A stretch of DNA of 31,598 nt from Taibaiella helvus_B (GCA_040392805.1 JBEBVI010000008.1:1-31598), one strand, 5' to 3'; numbered from the stretch's first letter, positions 14,799-23,578 are shown. Program-made: numbers and translations. The notes: generated from the letters alone by a model not told the origin.

Positions 14799-16691
14799 TC
14801 ATTTCTGTATCTCCACATAAGCGGTAGTGCCTTTGCCCGGTGTGCTCCTGATATCAAAAGTACCATTTAAAAGTTGTACGCGCTCTTCTATACTTCTTAG
14901 TCCTAAGCCGTCACCATTCACGGAGGAATACCCTATTCCATTGTCTTCAACAGTAAGTGTGAGTATATGGTCTCTTTGGCTCAGCTGAACGGTAGCAGAG
15001 CCGGCTTGTGCATGCTTCAGCACGTTTTGAATAAGCTCCTGCAGTATGCGAAATATACTTAGCTCTTCTTCCTTGGTAAACATTTTATGGTCTTCGCCTA
15101 TAGACTGGAAGTGTATGGCTAAACCGGAACTATCCTGTACTTTATCGCAATAAAAAGCGACAGCATTCGTCAGCCCGTGACTCAGGAGCAGGGAGGGCAT
15201 CAGGTTATGCGTGGTCTGTCTTAATTCCTGTGCGGTTACTTCTACCTGTTGTGTCACTTCCTGAAGTTCCTGTGCTGTGTTATCTTTATTGCGGGCGCTG
15301 ATAGTATTAAGATGCAGTTTGATCGCCAGCAACTGGCTTACTGTGCCGTCGTGCAGCTCTCTGGCAATACGGTTACGTTCCTGCTCTTCCCCGGCCACCC
15401 GCGATTGTAAATTGGTTATTTTTTGCTTCTGCTCCATGTTAAGCAAAGAAGCCCGGTGCAATAATTTCTTATTCCGGTAGCTCCTGTATATAGCGAAGGA
15501 CATGCCTGTTAACAGCAGGATGCCTGCTGATGCGGTATAGAGTAGTATGTTTTTTTCTCTTAATTGTGTTTCTTTATTCCTGAGCTGAAGTTGTTTTTCT
15601 GCAATCTCCCGGTCTTTACGTTCGGTGAGGTATTTTACTTCAAGATTATTAATGCTGTGTACCTTTTCCAGCTCTTTTGATTTTTCCTGGAAAGCGTGAA
15701 ATTGACGGTAATGCTTTAGCGCCTTATCAAACTTACCCTGTGCGGAAAAAAGCTCATAAAAGTGATAATGGACATTACCTTTGATAATTTCATCCATCTT
15801 TATATGGTCTGCTCTGTTCAGAACCTTTAATAAATATGCTTCTGCCATTTTCCAATTCTTTTTAAGGGCATACATACGCCCTGTATTAATATCCAGCCAG
15901 GCTTTTGCATACCCGGAGCTGAAAGGATAAAAACGCTGTGCATTGTCCAGGTAAAAAGCAGCAGAGTCCGGCATCTTTTTATCAATATACCAGTCGCTAA
16001 GGTGGTAACTCAGTCTTACAAAAAGATCAATATCTGACATTTGCTGAGCGCTTATACTGTCTTTTTGCTCAGATAGCGTTTGCAAGGAATGATTATAAGC
16101 ACTTTTAAATAAAGTTAATGTGGTCATGCTATCATCGGCACTCTTTGTTGATTCCCGCAAGGCAATAGCTTTGGTGCCTTCTGCTGCGGCTAATCGCCGG
16201 TAACTCTTTTGTGCTTTAAAGTAGGGTATAGCCTTGTTGCAATATTCTATTGACTTTGAATAATCTCCAATGGTATTATATACACCGCTCATATTCACAT
16301 AAGCCCTGTTCCGGATAGCTTCCGTATGTTCTGTGTACTGGCCGGAGTGTCCGCAATAGATATGATCAAGCGCCTCTAAATAGTTTGCTAAAGCAAGGCT
16401 ATATTGTCCTGATTCATTGTAACATTTTGCAATAGTCATGTATAGTTCCGGTACCTTTTCCCGGTCAAAAATCTGCATAACAGGAATTACATTTTCACAA
16501 TATCGTATTGTTTCCTGGTAGCTCCCGTTTTGTTTAACTTTATACCTATCCGGCATATCCTTGTTAACTACTACACCATAAGCTAAAGACTGTATGTTTT
16601 TTTCTATAGCAGGGCTGGGCTGCGCATCAGCTATATTGATATGAGCTGTTGTTATTGTTAGTACGTATATATATGTGCGTAGCCTATCCAT
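14799..16691 (-). CDS. TPR-containing sensor histidine kinase (module 1)
   Basis: The 630-residue kinase has an N-terminal signal-like segment (6-23, ...NIADAQ) and a predicted periplasmic helical region with TPR-like repeats (about 50-335). A coiled coil (340-380), one membrane helix (about 382-402) and a second coiled coil (415-440) follow. The cytoplasmic kinase core is of HisKA_3 type (RELHDGTVSQ, phosphorylated H447) plus an HATPase domain with N556, DNGIG at 583-587 and GDGLGL at 593-598. This architecture is the NarX/DesK-like partner of LuxR-type regulators. It is transcribed together with, or just before, the regulator at 13927-14598. The signal sensed is unknown; the TPR region suggests protein or peptide binding outside the membrane. 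Confidence 0.92.
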   Translation of the reverse strand: MDRLRTYIYVLTITTAHINIADAQPSPAIEKNIQSLAYGVVVNKDMPDRYKVKQNGSYQETIRYCENVIPVMQIFDREKVPELYMTIAKCYNESGQYSLALANYLEALDHIYCGHSGQYTEHTEAIRNRAYVNMSGVYNTIGDYSKSIEYCNKAIPYFKAQKSYRRLAAAEGTKAIALRESTKSADDSMTTLTLFKSAYNHSLQTLSEQKDSISAQQMSDIDLFVRLSYHLSDWYIDKKMPDSAAFYLDNAQRFYPFSSGYAKAWLDINTGRMYALKKNWKMAEAYLLKVLNRADHIKMDEIIKGNVHYHFYELFSAQGKFDKALKHYRQFHAFQEKSKELEKVHSINNLEVKYLTERKDREIAEKQLQLRNKETQLREKNILLYTASAGILLLTGMSFAIYRSYRNKKLLHRASLLNMEQKQKITNLQSRVAGEEQERNRIARELHDGTVSQLLAIKLHLNTISARNKDNTAQELQEVTQQVEVTAQELRQTTHNLMPSLLLSHGLTNAVAFYCDKVQDSSGLAIHFQSIGEDHKMFTKEEELSIFRILQELIQNVLKHAQAGSATVQLSQRDHILTLTVEDNGIGYSSVNGDGLGLRSIEERVQLLNGTFDIRSTPGKGTTAYVEIQK

Positions 16692-16750
16692 GACATCTGC
16701 TTTTGCGATACTGTGAAAATACGTTTTATATGGTATATCTTAGTGGATAT

Positions 16751-16784
16751 TTGAGTAAATCACTCAAGAGGTTAAATTGAGTGA
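16751..16784. promoter_or_regulatory. Operator-like palindromes in the divergent region of module 1
   Basis: TTGAGTAAATCACTCAA (16751-16767) is an inverted repeat with 6-bp arms. A further half-site TTGAGTGA (16777-16784) follows, pairing exactly with TCACTCAA (16760-16767). The site lies between the kinase gene and the propeller gene, about 31 bp upstream of the TACATTTG box at 16816. It is a good candidate site for the response regulator of this module. Confidence 0.5.
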
Positions 16785-16815
16785 TATTACGGAAACGACC
16801 GGTTTAGGTGCTGTC

Positions 16816-16823
16816 TACATTTG
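16816..16823 (+). promoter_or_regulatory. -7 box of the module 1 propeller gene
   Basis: TACATTTG fits TAnnTTTG and lies 38 bp before the ATG at 16862. There is no TTG at the usual -33 distance, as expected for a promoter that needs an activator. Confidence 0.45.
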
Positions 16824-16861
16824 TGTAGTCAATCTTTTTAATTAAAAAAACAAACTTGGTT

Positions 16862-19099
16862 ATGAAGTTAATTTACAAAAACTGCTTTTTTGATTATCTG
16901 TTGTTATCTTGCTGTAGCTATATTTATAGTAGCTATAAGAAAAAATATTTTCAGGCAACTTGTTTAGCTTTTTTGTCGCTCTTTGTTAATGCAAATGCGC
17001 AAACTTTTGAATGGGTAAGGGCTATGGGAGGCACTGGAGTTGATAATGCGTGGGGCGTGACCACTGATGGAAGAGGCAATGTATTCGTAGCAGGAAGTAC
17101 GTTTGCTCCCTATTTTATTCCTGGTGATAGTACATATATGCTGTCTCATATAGGGTCTAAGAATACCACTAATGCATTTTTAGTCAAATATGATGGGAGT
17201 AATAATTTCCAATGGGTGAAATGTTTAGGAAGAGAATCTAATGTGAATAGTGGTACTGGGGCAGAGCGTGTAGCTACTGATAGCAGTGGCAATGTGTATA
17301 TGACAGGAATTCTTCAAGCGAACAATCAAGATACAATTGATTTTAATCCCGGTGGTAGTGGAGGCAAATTGATAATTAATTTAATTGGAGGCGGTGGCTA
17401 TGTAGGTTTTTTGGTCAAGTATGACGCGAATGGTAATTTTCTATGGGTGAAAAGTGTAGGAAGAAGTAACGCAGGAAATTCTCCCATAGAGGATATAGCT
17501 GTTGATGGTAACGGTAATGTGTATGTGACTGGGGCATTTGACTTATCTATGATTGATTTCAATCCTGGTGGTAGTGGAGGGATGTTGACTAATAATGTAG
17601 GAGGGCCAACTATATTTATAGTCAAGTATGACGGAAGTGGTAATTTTCTATGGGCGAAAGGAGTAGAGGGAAATATTTATGATATTGGCAAAGGCATAGC
17701 AATTGACGGCAGTAATGGCGTATATATTACAGGAGAATTTGAAGGTTTAGTAAATTTCAATCCTGGTGGTATCGGAGGTGTTGTTTCAAGTATGGGCCGG
17801 CGAGATATTTTTTTGGCAAAATTTGATACTATTGGCAACTATCTTTGGGCAAAAGCATGGGGTGGCAGTGGTAATGAAGGAGCAAGTGGGATAGCTGTAG
17901 CTGATAGTGATAATGTGTATATAGTTGGAGCTTTTTTCTCGGATTCAATAGACCTTAACCCGGGTGGAAGAGGTGGAACTCTGAAGAAGCCAGTACCAGG
18001 GAGTATGAATACTCTTGTAGCAAAGTATGATGGAAATGGTGATTTTCTATGGGCAAAAGATATTGATTTCACACTTTGCCATGGGGGAATCTCTGTAGAC
18101 GCTAGTAAAAATGTTTATATAGCGGCATATACATTGGGAGAAGTCATTAATTTCGGTGGTGGTACATTTTCATCGAGGAAAACAGTAGATATATCTGGAA
18201 ATGAACAAGTAGGAGTTGATATGTTTTTAGTCAAATATAACAAAAATGGCGACTTTCTCTGGGTGAAAGGTTCTGGTGGAATTACTCATGAATATGGGAA
18301 AGATGTAGCCATTGATGGCAGCGGAAATGCATATGTAACAGGGGAGTTTAACAGTTATTATATACCGAGAACTCTTACCATAATGCCTAACTCGGCGGAC
18401 TTTAATCCTGGTGGTAGTGGCGGTTTACTAACTGCGTTAAAGAGTGCTTCTGATGTCTTTTTGGTAAAATACGCTTGTAGCGATACTACCTCTTCTTATC
18501 TCTCTGTATCTACATGTGAAAGTTATACTTTAAATGGTAGTGTATATTCCGCCAGTGGTACTTATACACAAGTATTCCCAAATACTTTCGGATGTGATAG
18601 CACAGTCACATTAGCTCTGGAAATTATACCTATGGATAAGCCGGTTATTAATGTAAATGATAGCGCTACATTAGGTGTAGCAGGTACTTATGTTTCTTAC
18701 CAATGGCTGTTTAATGGTATACCTATTGCCGGTGCAACCGATAGTGTTTTTACCATACTGGAAAATGGAGAATACCGTGTGGTAGTGATAGGTGAGTACG
18801 GGTGCTCAGATACTTCTGAAATATATCTGGTTAACAATTTGTCCATTAATGAAGGTAACAATGCTAAAGATTATATACGGATTTATCCTAACCCAGTGAG
18901 CAATCGCTTAAACATAGTGTCTGCTATACCTGTAACTATAGAACTGGTAAGCGTAGATGGTAGGGTATTGATGAAAAAAGAAAGCAGCAGTCTGATTGAT
19001 ATAAGTTCTCTTTCTTCTGCAGTTTACTTTTTACGCATTTATAATGAAGAGGGTGTATTACTGAAAACAGAGAAAGTGGTAAAAGCACAAAAAGATTAG
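16862..19099 (+). CDS. Secreted seven-bladed beta-propeller protein with T9SS type A signal (module 1)
   Basis: From ATG 16862 the protein has 745 residues. After a signal-like region ending ...NANAQ (about residue 47) come seven SBBP-like repeats (about 48-540). Most carry the pattern GNVYVTG - (I/V)DFNPGGSGG - FLVKYD - GNFLWAK, with DFNPGG near 160, 232, 299 (NFNPGG), 365, 430 (degenerate) and 514. Next are a Cys-containing SGTYT...GCDS module (about 540-590), an Ig-like module (YQWLFNG, 595-660) and a T9SS type A sorting domain (IYPNPVSNRLNI to the end). The N-terminus is odd: 25 extra residues precede the normal signal peptide KKKYFQATCL. A TTG start 6 bp upstream is possible. A terminator follows. 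The likely fate is export to the cell surface or medium. Confidence 0.88.
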   Translation: MKLIYKNCFFDYLLLSCCSYIYSSYKKKYFQATCLAFLSLFVNANAQTFEWVRAMGGTGVDNAWGVTTDGRGNVFVAGSTFAPYFIPGDSTYMLSHIGSKNTTNAFLVKYDGSNNFQWVKCLGRESNVNSGTGAERVATDSSGNVYMTGILQANNQDTIDFNPGGSGGKLIINLIGGGGYVGFLVKYDANGNFLWVKSVGRSNAGNSPIEDIAVDGNGNVYVTGAFDLSMIDFNPGGSGGMLTNNVGGPTIFIVKYDGSGNFLWAKGVEGNIYDIGKGIAIDGSNGVYITGEFEGLVNFNPGGIGGVVSSMGRRDIFLAKFDTIGNYLWAKAWGGSGNEGASGIAVADSDNVYIVGAFFSDSIDLNPGGRGGTLKKPVPGSMNTLVAKYDGNGDFLWAKDIDFTLCHGGISVDASKNVYIAAYTLGEVINFGGGTFSSRKTVDISGNEQVGVDMFLVKYNKNGDFLWVKGSGGITHEYGKDVAIDGSGNAYVTGEFNSYYIPRTLTIMPNSADFNPGGSGGLLTALKSASDVFLVKYACSDTTSSYLSVSTCESYTLNGSVYSASGTYTQVFPNTFGCDSTVTLALEIIPMDKPVINVNDSATLGVAGTYVSYQWLFNGIPIAGATDSVFTILENGEYRVVVIGEYGCSDTSEIYLVNNLSINEGNNAKDYIRIYPNPVSNRLNIVSAIPVTIELVSVDGRVLMKKESSSLIDISSLSSAVYFLRIYNEEGVLLKTEKVVKAQKD

Positions 19100-19226
19100 G
19101 ATTGGCTGAAGGATGCAGAATTAGAAATGTTACCGGTAGTAAAGGCCAGCCTGTTTTAATGACAGGAACAACAACCTGCTGCCATTTTTATTTCTACTCG
19201 TTTAATAGCAATACCATAACAATAAA

Positions 19227-19259
19227 CCGGCCCTTGCTGATTTAAGGGCCGGCTTTACT
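19227..19259 (+). terminator. Terminator after the module 1 propeller gene
   Basis: CCGGCCCTT (19227-19235) and AAGGGCCGG (19244-19252) form a perfect 9-bp stem with an 8-nt loop, followed by CTTTACT. It lies about 130 bp after the stop codon and separates the gene from the membrane protein gene at 19397. Confidence 0.75.
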
Positions 19260-19396
19260 ACCTCTATAGCAATGTTGCTGTTTTACCGTACAATATGAAA
19301 CCGTATGGAGATGCTTTCATTCCAGGCAGTTATAATTACAATATCATGACAACCAATTTTAATCCGGTTGTTATTTTTGCCTGCTAAAAGAAATAA

Positions 19397-19819
19397 ATGA
19401 AAAATAATTACAGGCTTATCGTTTTATGGATATTACTGGTAATCGGTATGATCTTGCATTTCAATTACCACATCGGCGGTTTGATGTATGGCATAGATGT
19501 GGTCGGTAAAAAAGCGGATGGAAGTATTCCTTCCAGCCTGATCCTTATCCGGAATATTTTTTACCATTTACCTATGATATGGGTCGTTTGCTTATTATAT
19601 TGTTCTAAAAAATGGGGATTTGTATTGTTTTTTATCCTAAGTATCCTTTACCTGCTGGCTAATGCGGCTCATCTGACGGAAGAATTGTTCCGGGTCAAAA
19701 AGGATATTTCTCAAATTACCTTGCTCACTACTGTATTTATTATTTCCTTCGTATTGAGCATAGAGCATCTTAAGGCCATAAAAGGAACAGACAAACAGCC
19801 AGAAGCTTATCTTTGCTGA
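19397..19819 (+). CDS. Four-helix membrane protein of unknown function
   Basis: This 140-residue protein has four predicted membrane helices (about 5-26, 48-69, 73-92 and 104-122) and short polar loops. I do not recognise a family. A -7-like box TATTTTTG at 19372-19379 lies 17 bp before the ATG, which supports the start. The gene lies between the two kinase modules and 53 bp before the PDZ protein gene on the same strand, so the two may be cotranscribed. A role linked to the modules is only suggested by position. Confidence 0.7.
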   Translation: MKNNYRLIVLWILLVIGMILHFNYHIGGLMYGIDVVGKKADGSIPSSLILIRNIFYHLPMIWVVCLLYCSKKWGFVLFFILSILYLLANAAHLTEELFRVKKDISQITLLTTVFIISFVLSIEHLKAIKGTDKQPEAYLC

Positions 19820-19872
19820 TACCATGGACATGTAAATCGGGTATGAGAATCAAAATCTGAATACATCAACTA

Positions 19873-20238
19873 ATGAAAATATTATTGAACCTTCCACAGC
19901 GCCGCAGCTTCATTCTGGCTTTTTTACTCTGTACAGGAGTAGCCATGTTCATGGCCGGAATGGCTTCGGCGCAACAGCCCAAGACGAGTGTAACCTTAGG
20001 TATAAAGCCCGATTACTGGTCTACTAAAGGAGTAAAGGTAAAAGGCATATTAAAAGGCACGGCTGCAGAACGGGCCGGCTTGAAAGAAAAAGATGTCATT
20101 GTTGCCTTCGACGGTAAGGAAATAAAAAACATATTCACATACAGAGATTTATTGTCCGAATATAAGCCGGGAGATAAAGTGGTGGTTAAGATAAAGCGTA
20201 ATGGTAAATTGCTTTTGTTGCCGGCGCAGTTTGAGTAG
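19873..20238 (+). CDS. Exported single-PDZ-domain protein
   Basis: The 121-residue product has an N-terminal signal peptide (hydrophobic 13-30, cleavage after MASA near 33) and one PDZ domain (about 38-119). Typical PDZ parts are GVKVKGILKGTAAERAGLKE, KDVIVAFDGKEI and the final KIKRNGK strand. It resembles the C-terminal PDZ domains of exported M28 or S1C peptidases, but no protease domain is present, so it is a free-standing periplasmic or envelope adaptor. It follows the four-helix membrane protein and precedes a repeat-rich gap. No terminator is obvious. Confidence 0.82.
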   Translation: MKILLNLPQRRSFILAFLLCTGVAMFMAGMASAQQPKTSVTLGIKPDYWSTKGVKVKGILKGTAAERAGLKEKDVIVAFDGKEIKNIFTYRDLLSEYKPGDKVVVKIKRNGKLLLLPAQFE

Positions 20239-20267
20239 GTATAATAGTCAAAATAACTACCTCACTA

Positions 20268-20356
20268 GTACTGAGCCCGTTCGACAGGCTCAGGGCGGGC
20301 TGCGTCGAAGTACTGGTACTGAGCCCGTTTGACAAGCTCAGGGCGGCTGTGTCGAG
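20268..20356. repeat. Tandem pair of a short palindromic dispersed repeat
   Basis: Two units of about 42 bp (20268-20309 and 20316-20356), each GTACTGAGCCCGTT(C/T)GACA followed by (G/A)GCTCAGGGCGG and a GTCGA end. Each unit contains the inverted pair CTGAGC(C) / (G)GCTCAG. This CCCGTTCGACAGGCTCAGGG type is a common intergenic palindrome of many bacterial genomes. Confidence 0.7.
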
Positions 20357-20404
20357 GTAAGTAACGCCATGCCGACCTCTACGGCTATGCCCGGGGCAGG
20401 CTCT

Positions 20405-20460
20405 GTGGAGGCATCTCCCAGGCTTTGGAACCGGAAGTTATTTTTGACACGGTTACCAGG
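20405..20460 (+). repeat. Dispersed repeat R2, copy 2 (short form)
   Basis: It starts GTGGAGGCATCTCCCAGG and ends GGAAGTTATTTTTGACACGG then TTACCAGG. It matches the ends of 13766-13918 in the same orientation and 31547-31598 in the opposite one. It lies downstream of the module 2 regulator gene. Confidence 0.7.
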
Positions 20461-20552
20461 GGAATAAGTAATGGGTGAGGATTGAGGGGTGATAAGTTAT
20501 GAGTGATATTTTTACTTCAGAACAGCTTATGCGTTTTACTTCTCCCGGTTTA

Positions 20553-20583
20553 GCTTTGACAACTTTTCAAAAATTGTCAAAGC
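20553..20583. terminator. Hairpin downstream of the module 2 regulator
   Basis: GCTTTGACAA (20553-20562) and TTGTCAAAGC (20574-20583) form a perfect 10-bp stem with an 11-nt A/T-rich loop, 22 bp beyond the regulator stop (20606). No strong T-run follows on the minus strand, so it may be a weak terminator or an mRNA-stabilising hairpin. Confidence 0.5.
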
Positions 20584-20605
20584 TTTCAGTGGAATTACTT
20601 CCCCT

Positions 20606-21271
20606 TTAATCTCCATAACCCGAAAGGTTGATCAACCCGAGATCTGAAGCTTTTTTAAGTAATGTGGTTACATTGCTGACATCCATTTTTTGCATAATAC
20701 GTAGGCGGTGGCTTTCTATCGTGCGTATACTTAGAAAGAGCTGGTCTGCTATCTGCTGATTGGTATATCCTTTGGCAATCAGCTTTATAATTTCCACCTG
20801 CCTTTGTGTGATGATCCTTGCTGCTTTCTTGCTTTCGTTTTGCTGTTGCAATACTTCCTTGAGCAACAGTGTTTTTAAGGAAGGCTCCAGGAATATTTCA
20901 CCATAGTGCACTTGCTCTATTGCATGTACCAGCATATCCTGGTCCGTAGTGTTTTTAAGGAGGTAGCCTTTAATACCCTGTGCCATCACCTCCCTGATTT
21001 TAAACGATGCTTCCTGGCCGGACAGGATCAATACCGGAAGGTCAGGATATAGCTCCCTTAAGGCATAGACCAGTTCCATATCCTGCAATTTCCCCGGCAT
21101 CTTCAGGTCGGTAAGCAACACATCCGGAAGTTCTTTTCTAAGGCCGGCCATAAGATCATCGCCATTATTATAGGTAGCGATCACTTCGATCCGCTCGCAG
21201 GATTTTAAGATGGTTCGCAAACCGCTGACCACAAGAGGATGATCGTCTGTAATAACTATTTTGATCGGCAT
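20606..21271 (-). CDS. NarL/LuxR-type response regulator (module 2)
   Basis: The receiver domain (about 1-120) has D9/D10, phosphoacceptor D55 (LLTDLKMPG), S84 and K106 (GYLLKN). The LuxR-type HTH (about 150-212) has TQRQVEIIKLIAKGYTNQQI and SIRTIESHRLRIMQKM. It shares layout and many residues with the module 1 regulator (ATYNxG, PDVLLxDL, LILSG, SIRTxExHR). The recognition-helix region differs (TVENHRYN against TIESHRLR), which fits the different palindromes found in the two promoter regions. It lies 139 bp downstream of the kinase gene on the same strand. Confidence 0.93.
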   Translation of the reverse strand: MPIKIVITDDHPLVVSGLRTILKSCERIEVIATYNNGDDLMAGLRKELPDVLLTDLKMPGKLQDMELVYALRELYPDLPVLILSGQEASFKIREVMAQGIKGYLLKNTTDQDMLVHAIEQVHYGEIFLEPSLKTLLLKEVLQQQNESKKAARIITQRQVEIIKLIAKGYTNQQIADQLFLSIRTIESHRLRIMQKMDVSNVTTLLKKASDLGLINLSGYGD

Positions 21272-21410
21272 TTAGAAAGGTATTTCAACAGCTTTATGTC
21301 CACCCAAATTTTAATTGTGCATAGCTATACATAATCCTATGTAAAATAACTGCACCGTCACAAAAATAGCGCTATTTGATTTGAAAAGCCAAAAACCTAT
21401 CGCCTATCAC

Positions 21411-23435
21411 TTATCGCTCACCACCGATCAAAAAAGCCTTCGTGTCAAATTCCAGATTAACTGAAGTACCTTGTCCTGGTAGGGAGGCAATATCTATCTG
21501 GCCTCCGAGAACCCTTACCCTGGCGTATACACTTTTAAGCCCCATGCCTCCGTGCTCCTCGTTTTTGCCGGGAGGAAAGCCGATTCCATCATCTTCTACG
21601 GTGATAGAAAGTTCTCCTTCATCCTCGTTTATCTCTATAAATATCTCGCTGGCCTGAGCATGCTTTATGGCATTCTGCACCAGCTCCTGCACAATCCGGT
21701 ACAGTGAGAGTTCTGCATCCGGCAGATAACGGATAGCTGTGCCATAATGTTCCAATAGGACAGGCACCTCTCCGCTCATCTTCTCGCAATAGGCGCGCAA
21801 GGCAAGCAACAGGCCATCCTGCAGTACGGTTTCCGGCATCAGGTTGTGTGCTGTTTTGCGTAGTTCCTGTGTGGCCTCATCAAGGTAAGACAAAGTATGC
21901 TCAAAGTCCTTTTTATTGACTGGTACCGGTATAGCGTGTTGCAACGCGGCTTTAAAATGTAATCGTACCGCCATTAGCTGGCTCACAATACCGTCGTGCA
22001 GTTCACCGGCAATGCGCACCCTTTCCTTTTCTTCGCCTTGCACCACATCTTTCAGGCGTTGTATTTCCTGCTGGCTTTGCATCAGCTCCTGCTGCTGCTC
22101 CAGGATATGTATCTGGCGGATCATGTTCTTTTGTCTTTGACTGTTCAGGCGGTTGCGTGCTACCAGCACCACTACCACCAATATAGCGGTCAGGGATATA
22201 CCCACAATCCAGAAGGCCTGGCTGTTCAGGCGATTTTGCTGACGGCTGATCTGCAATTGCTTTTGTGTGATGCTACGGTCTTTTTCTGCCGTACGGTATT
22301 TAATATCCAGCTCATTAATATCCCGTGCTTTCTCTTTGCTCAGCAGGCTGTCCTTTAGTTGCTCATATTGCCGTTGGTAGAGCAATGCTTTTTTATATTG
22401 CCCAAGGGAATCGTAAACCTGTGATAAGGCATGGTGAACATTCATCAGGTTGTCATTGATATTAAGGGAATGTGACTCTTTTAGAGCCCTGGTAAGGTAT
22501 TGCTCAGCATGTGTATAATCGCCCACCTGCAGATAGGCTACTCCCATAATATAGTTGGGGTTAATGGAGTGCTCCAGTTTAGAGTAGGGCTGTATCAACT
22601 GCTCCACTTCTTTTATATTAAGAATCGCTTCTTCAGGTTTGCCTTGTTTCAGTTTTAGCTCCGCTAACCCGTTTTTAACTCCGGCCAGGGTTATCAACTC
22701 TTCTACATCCCTGGTTCCTTTTAACAGATTTACCCCTTTTTGAAAAAAATATTCTGCGCTGTCATTATCTTGTAAGGCCGAATAGATTTCCCCTTTATTA
22801 CCCAATACCATGGCTAATTCCCTTGTAAATCCTGCTTTTGTACTGATCGTTTCAGCCTGGTCGAGGTATTCTAAGGCTTGCTTAACCTGTTTAAGACGAA
22901 AATGAATACCACCCAGATTATTCAATATGGTGACATGGTGCCCGTTTTCGGGGGAAAGCTTTTGTCTTACCCTTTCTTTTAGGGCGCTGTCAAGATACAG
23001 GATAGCCTGATGGTAATTTCCCTGATAGGTATAACATGCTCCTATATTACTATAAGCTCCGGAAGTCAAACGTTTGTAGTTATCGGATTTTTTCAGGTAA
23101 GGAATTGACATAGTAGTATACTTTATGGTCGAATCCAGATCTCCCGAGATACTATAAACAACCCCTAAAAGGTAACAGGTATACCCAATGCCATCGGAAT
23201 AGTGCATCTCTTTGCTCTTTTGTAGAGCAGTTTGCAGTAAGGAGAATGAGCTGTCTTTATTGCGACCTTTTAACGAGAATCCCTGATCTATGATTTCTGT
23301 TATTTGCTTAAGGCTATCCTGGTAGTAGTTGAACCTGTACAAATTTTTGAGCATATCCTGCCCGTTGGCCACATTAGCCCCAAAGAGCAATAGTAGTAAA
23401 AACCTGCAATAATAAGTAGTTGCACGTAAGTCCAT
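21411..23435 (-). CDS. TPR-containing sensor histidine kinase (module 2)
   Basis: The 674-residue kinase has a signal peptide (about 9-25, ...NVANGQ) and six or more TPR-like units (about 80-365, e.g. GACYTYQGNYHQAILYLD). A coiled coil, one membrane helix (408-428) and a long Gln-rich coiled coil (432-465) follow. The kinase core is HisKA_3 (GELHDGIVSQ, H480) and HATPase (N588, DDGIGF 615-620, GGMGL 629-633). The domain order is the same as in the module 1 kinase, and the core is clearly related (KTAHNLMP / QTTHNLMP). A minus-strand -7 box (TACCTTTG, 23470-23477) lies 34 bp before the ATG. The likely partner is the regulator downstream. The signal is unknown. Confidence 0.92.
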   Translation of the reverse strand: MDLRATTYYCRFLLLLLFGANVANGQDMLKNLYRFNYYQDSLKQITEIIDQGFSLKGRNKDSSFSLLQTALQKSKEMHYSDGIGYTCYLLGVVYSISGDLDSTIKYTTMSIPYLKKSDNYKRLTSGAYSNIGACYTYQGNYHQAILYLDSALKERVRQKLSPENGHHVTILNNLGGIHFRLKQVKQALEYLDQAETISTKAGFTRELAMVLGNKGEIYSALQDNDSAEYFFQKGVNLLKGTRDVEELITLAGVKNGLAELKLKQGKPEEAILNIKEVEQLIQPYSKLEHSINPNYIMGVAYLQVGDYTHAEQYLTRALKESHSLNINDNLMNVHHALSQVYDSLGQYKKALLYQRQYEQLKDSLLSKEKARDINELDIKYRTAEKDRSITQKQLQISRQQNRLNSQAFWIVGISLTAILVVVVLVARNRLNSQRQKNMIRQIHILEQQQELMQSQQEIQRLKDVVQGEEKERVRIAGELHDGIVSQLMAVRLHFKAALQHAIPVPVNKKDFEHTLSYLDEATQELRKTAHNLMPETVLQDGLLLALRAYCEKMSGEVPVLLEHYGTAIRYLPDAELSLYRIVQELVQNAIKHAQASEIFIEINEDEGELSITVEDDGIGFPPGKNEEHGGMGLKSVYARVRVLGGQIDIASLPGQGTSVNLEFDTKAFLIGGER

Positions 23436-23469
23436 AGCCGTTAGAAAAAGTAATTGGAAATGCTCTATT

Positions 23470-23477
23470 CAAAGGTA
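23470..23477 (-). promoter_or_regulatory. -7-like box of the module 2 kinase gene
   Basis: The minus-strand TACCTTTG matches TAnnTTTG, 34 bp before the kinase ATG. No -33 TTG is seen at normal spacing. The palindromes at 23528-23577 lie upstream. Confidence 0.45.
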
Positions 23478-23527
23478 ATGGATTATCTGTTAACACTAAG
23501 ATATTGTGCCGTAATGGAAAGGTAGTA

Positions 23528-23577
23528 TGCAGTAGTTTTACTGCACCATCAGGTATATTTTTGCAGTAGTTCTACGC
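23528..23577. promoter_or_regulatory. Operator-like repeated palindromes of module 2
   Basis: TGCAGTAGTTTTACTGCA (23528-23545) is a palindrome with perfect 7-bp arms and 4-nt spacer. The related TTGCAGTAGTTCTACGC (23561-23577) repeats its left half 34 bp downstream, with a degenerate right half. The pair ends one base before the -33 TTG of the propeller promoter, the position expected for an activator of the NarL/LuxR class. Confidence 0.6.
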
Positions 23578-23578
23578 T

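Noticed and set aside
17339..18425. Regularly spaced near-identical DNA repeats resembling an array
   Set aside because: They are in-frame coding repeats of the propeller blades about 200 bp apart, not CRISPR repeats.
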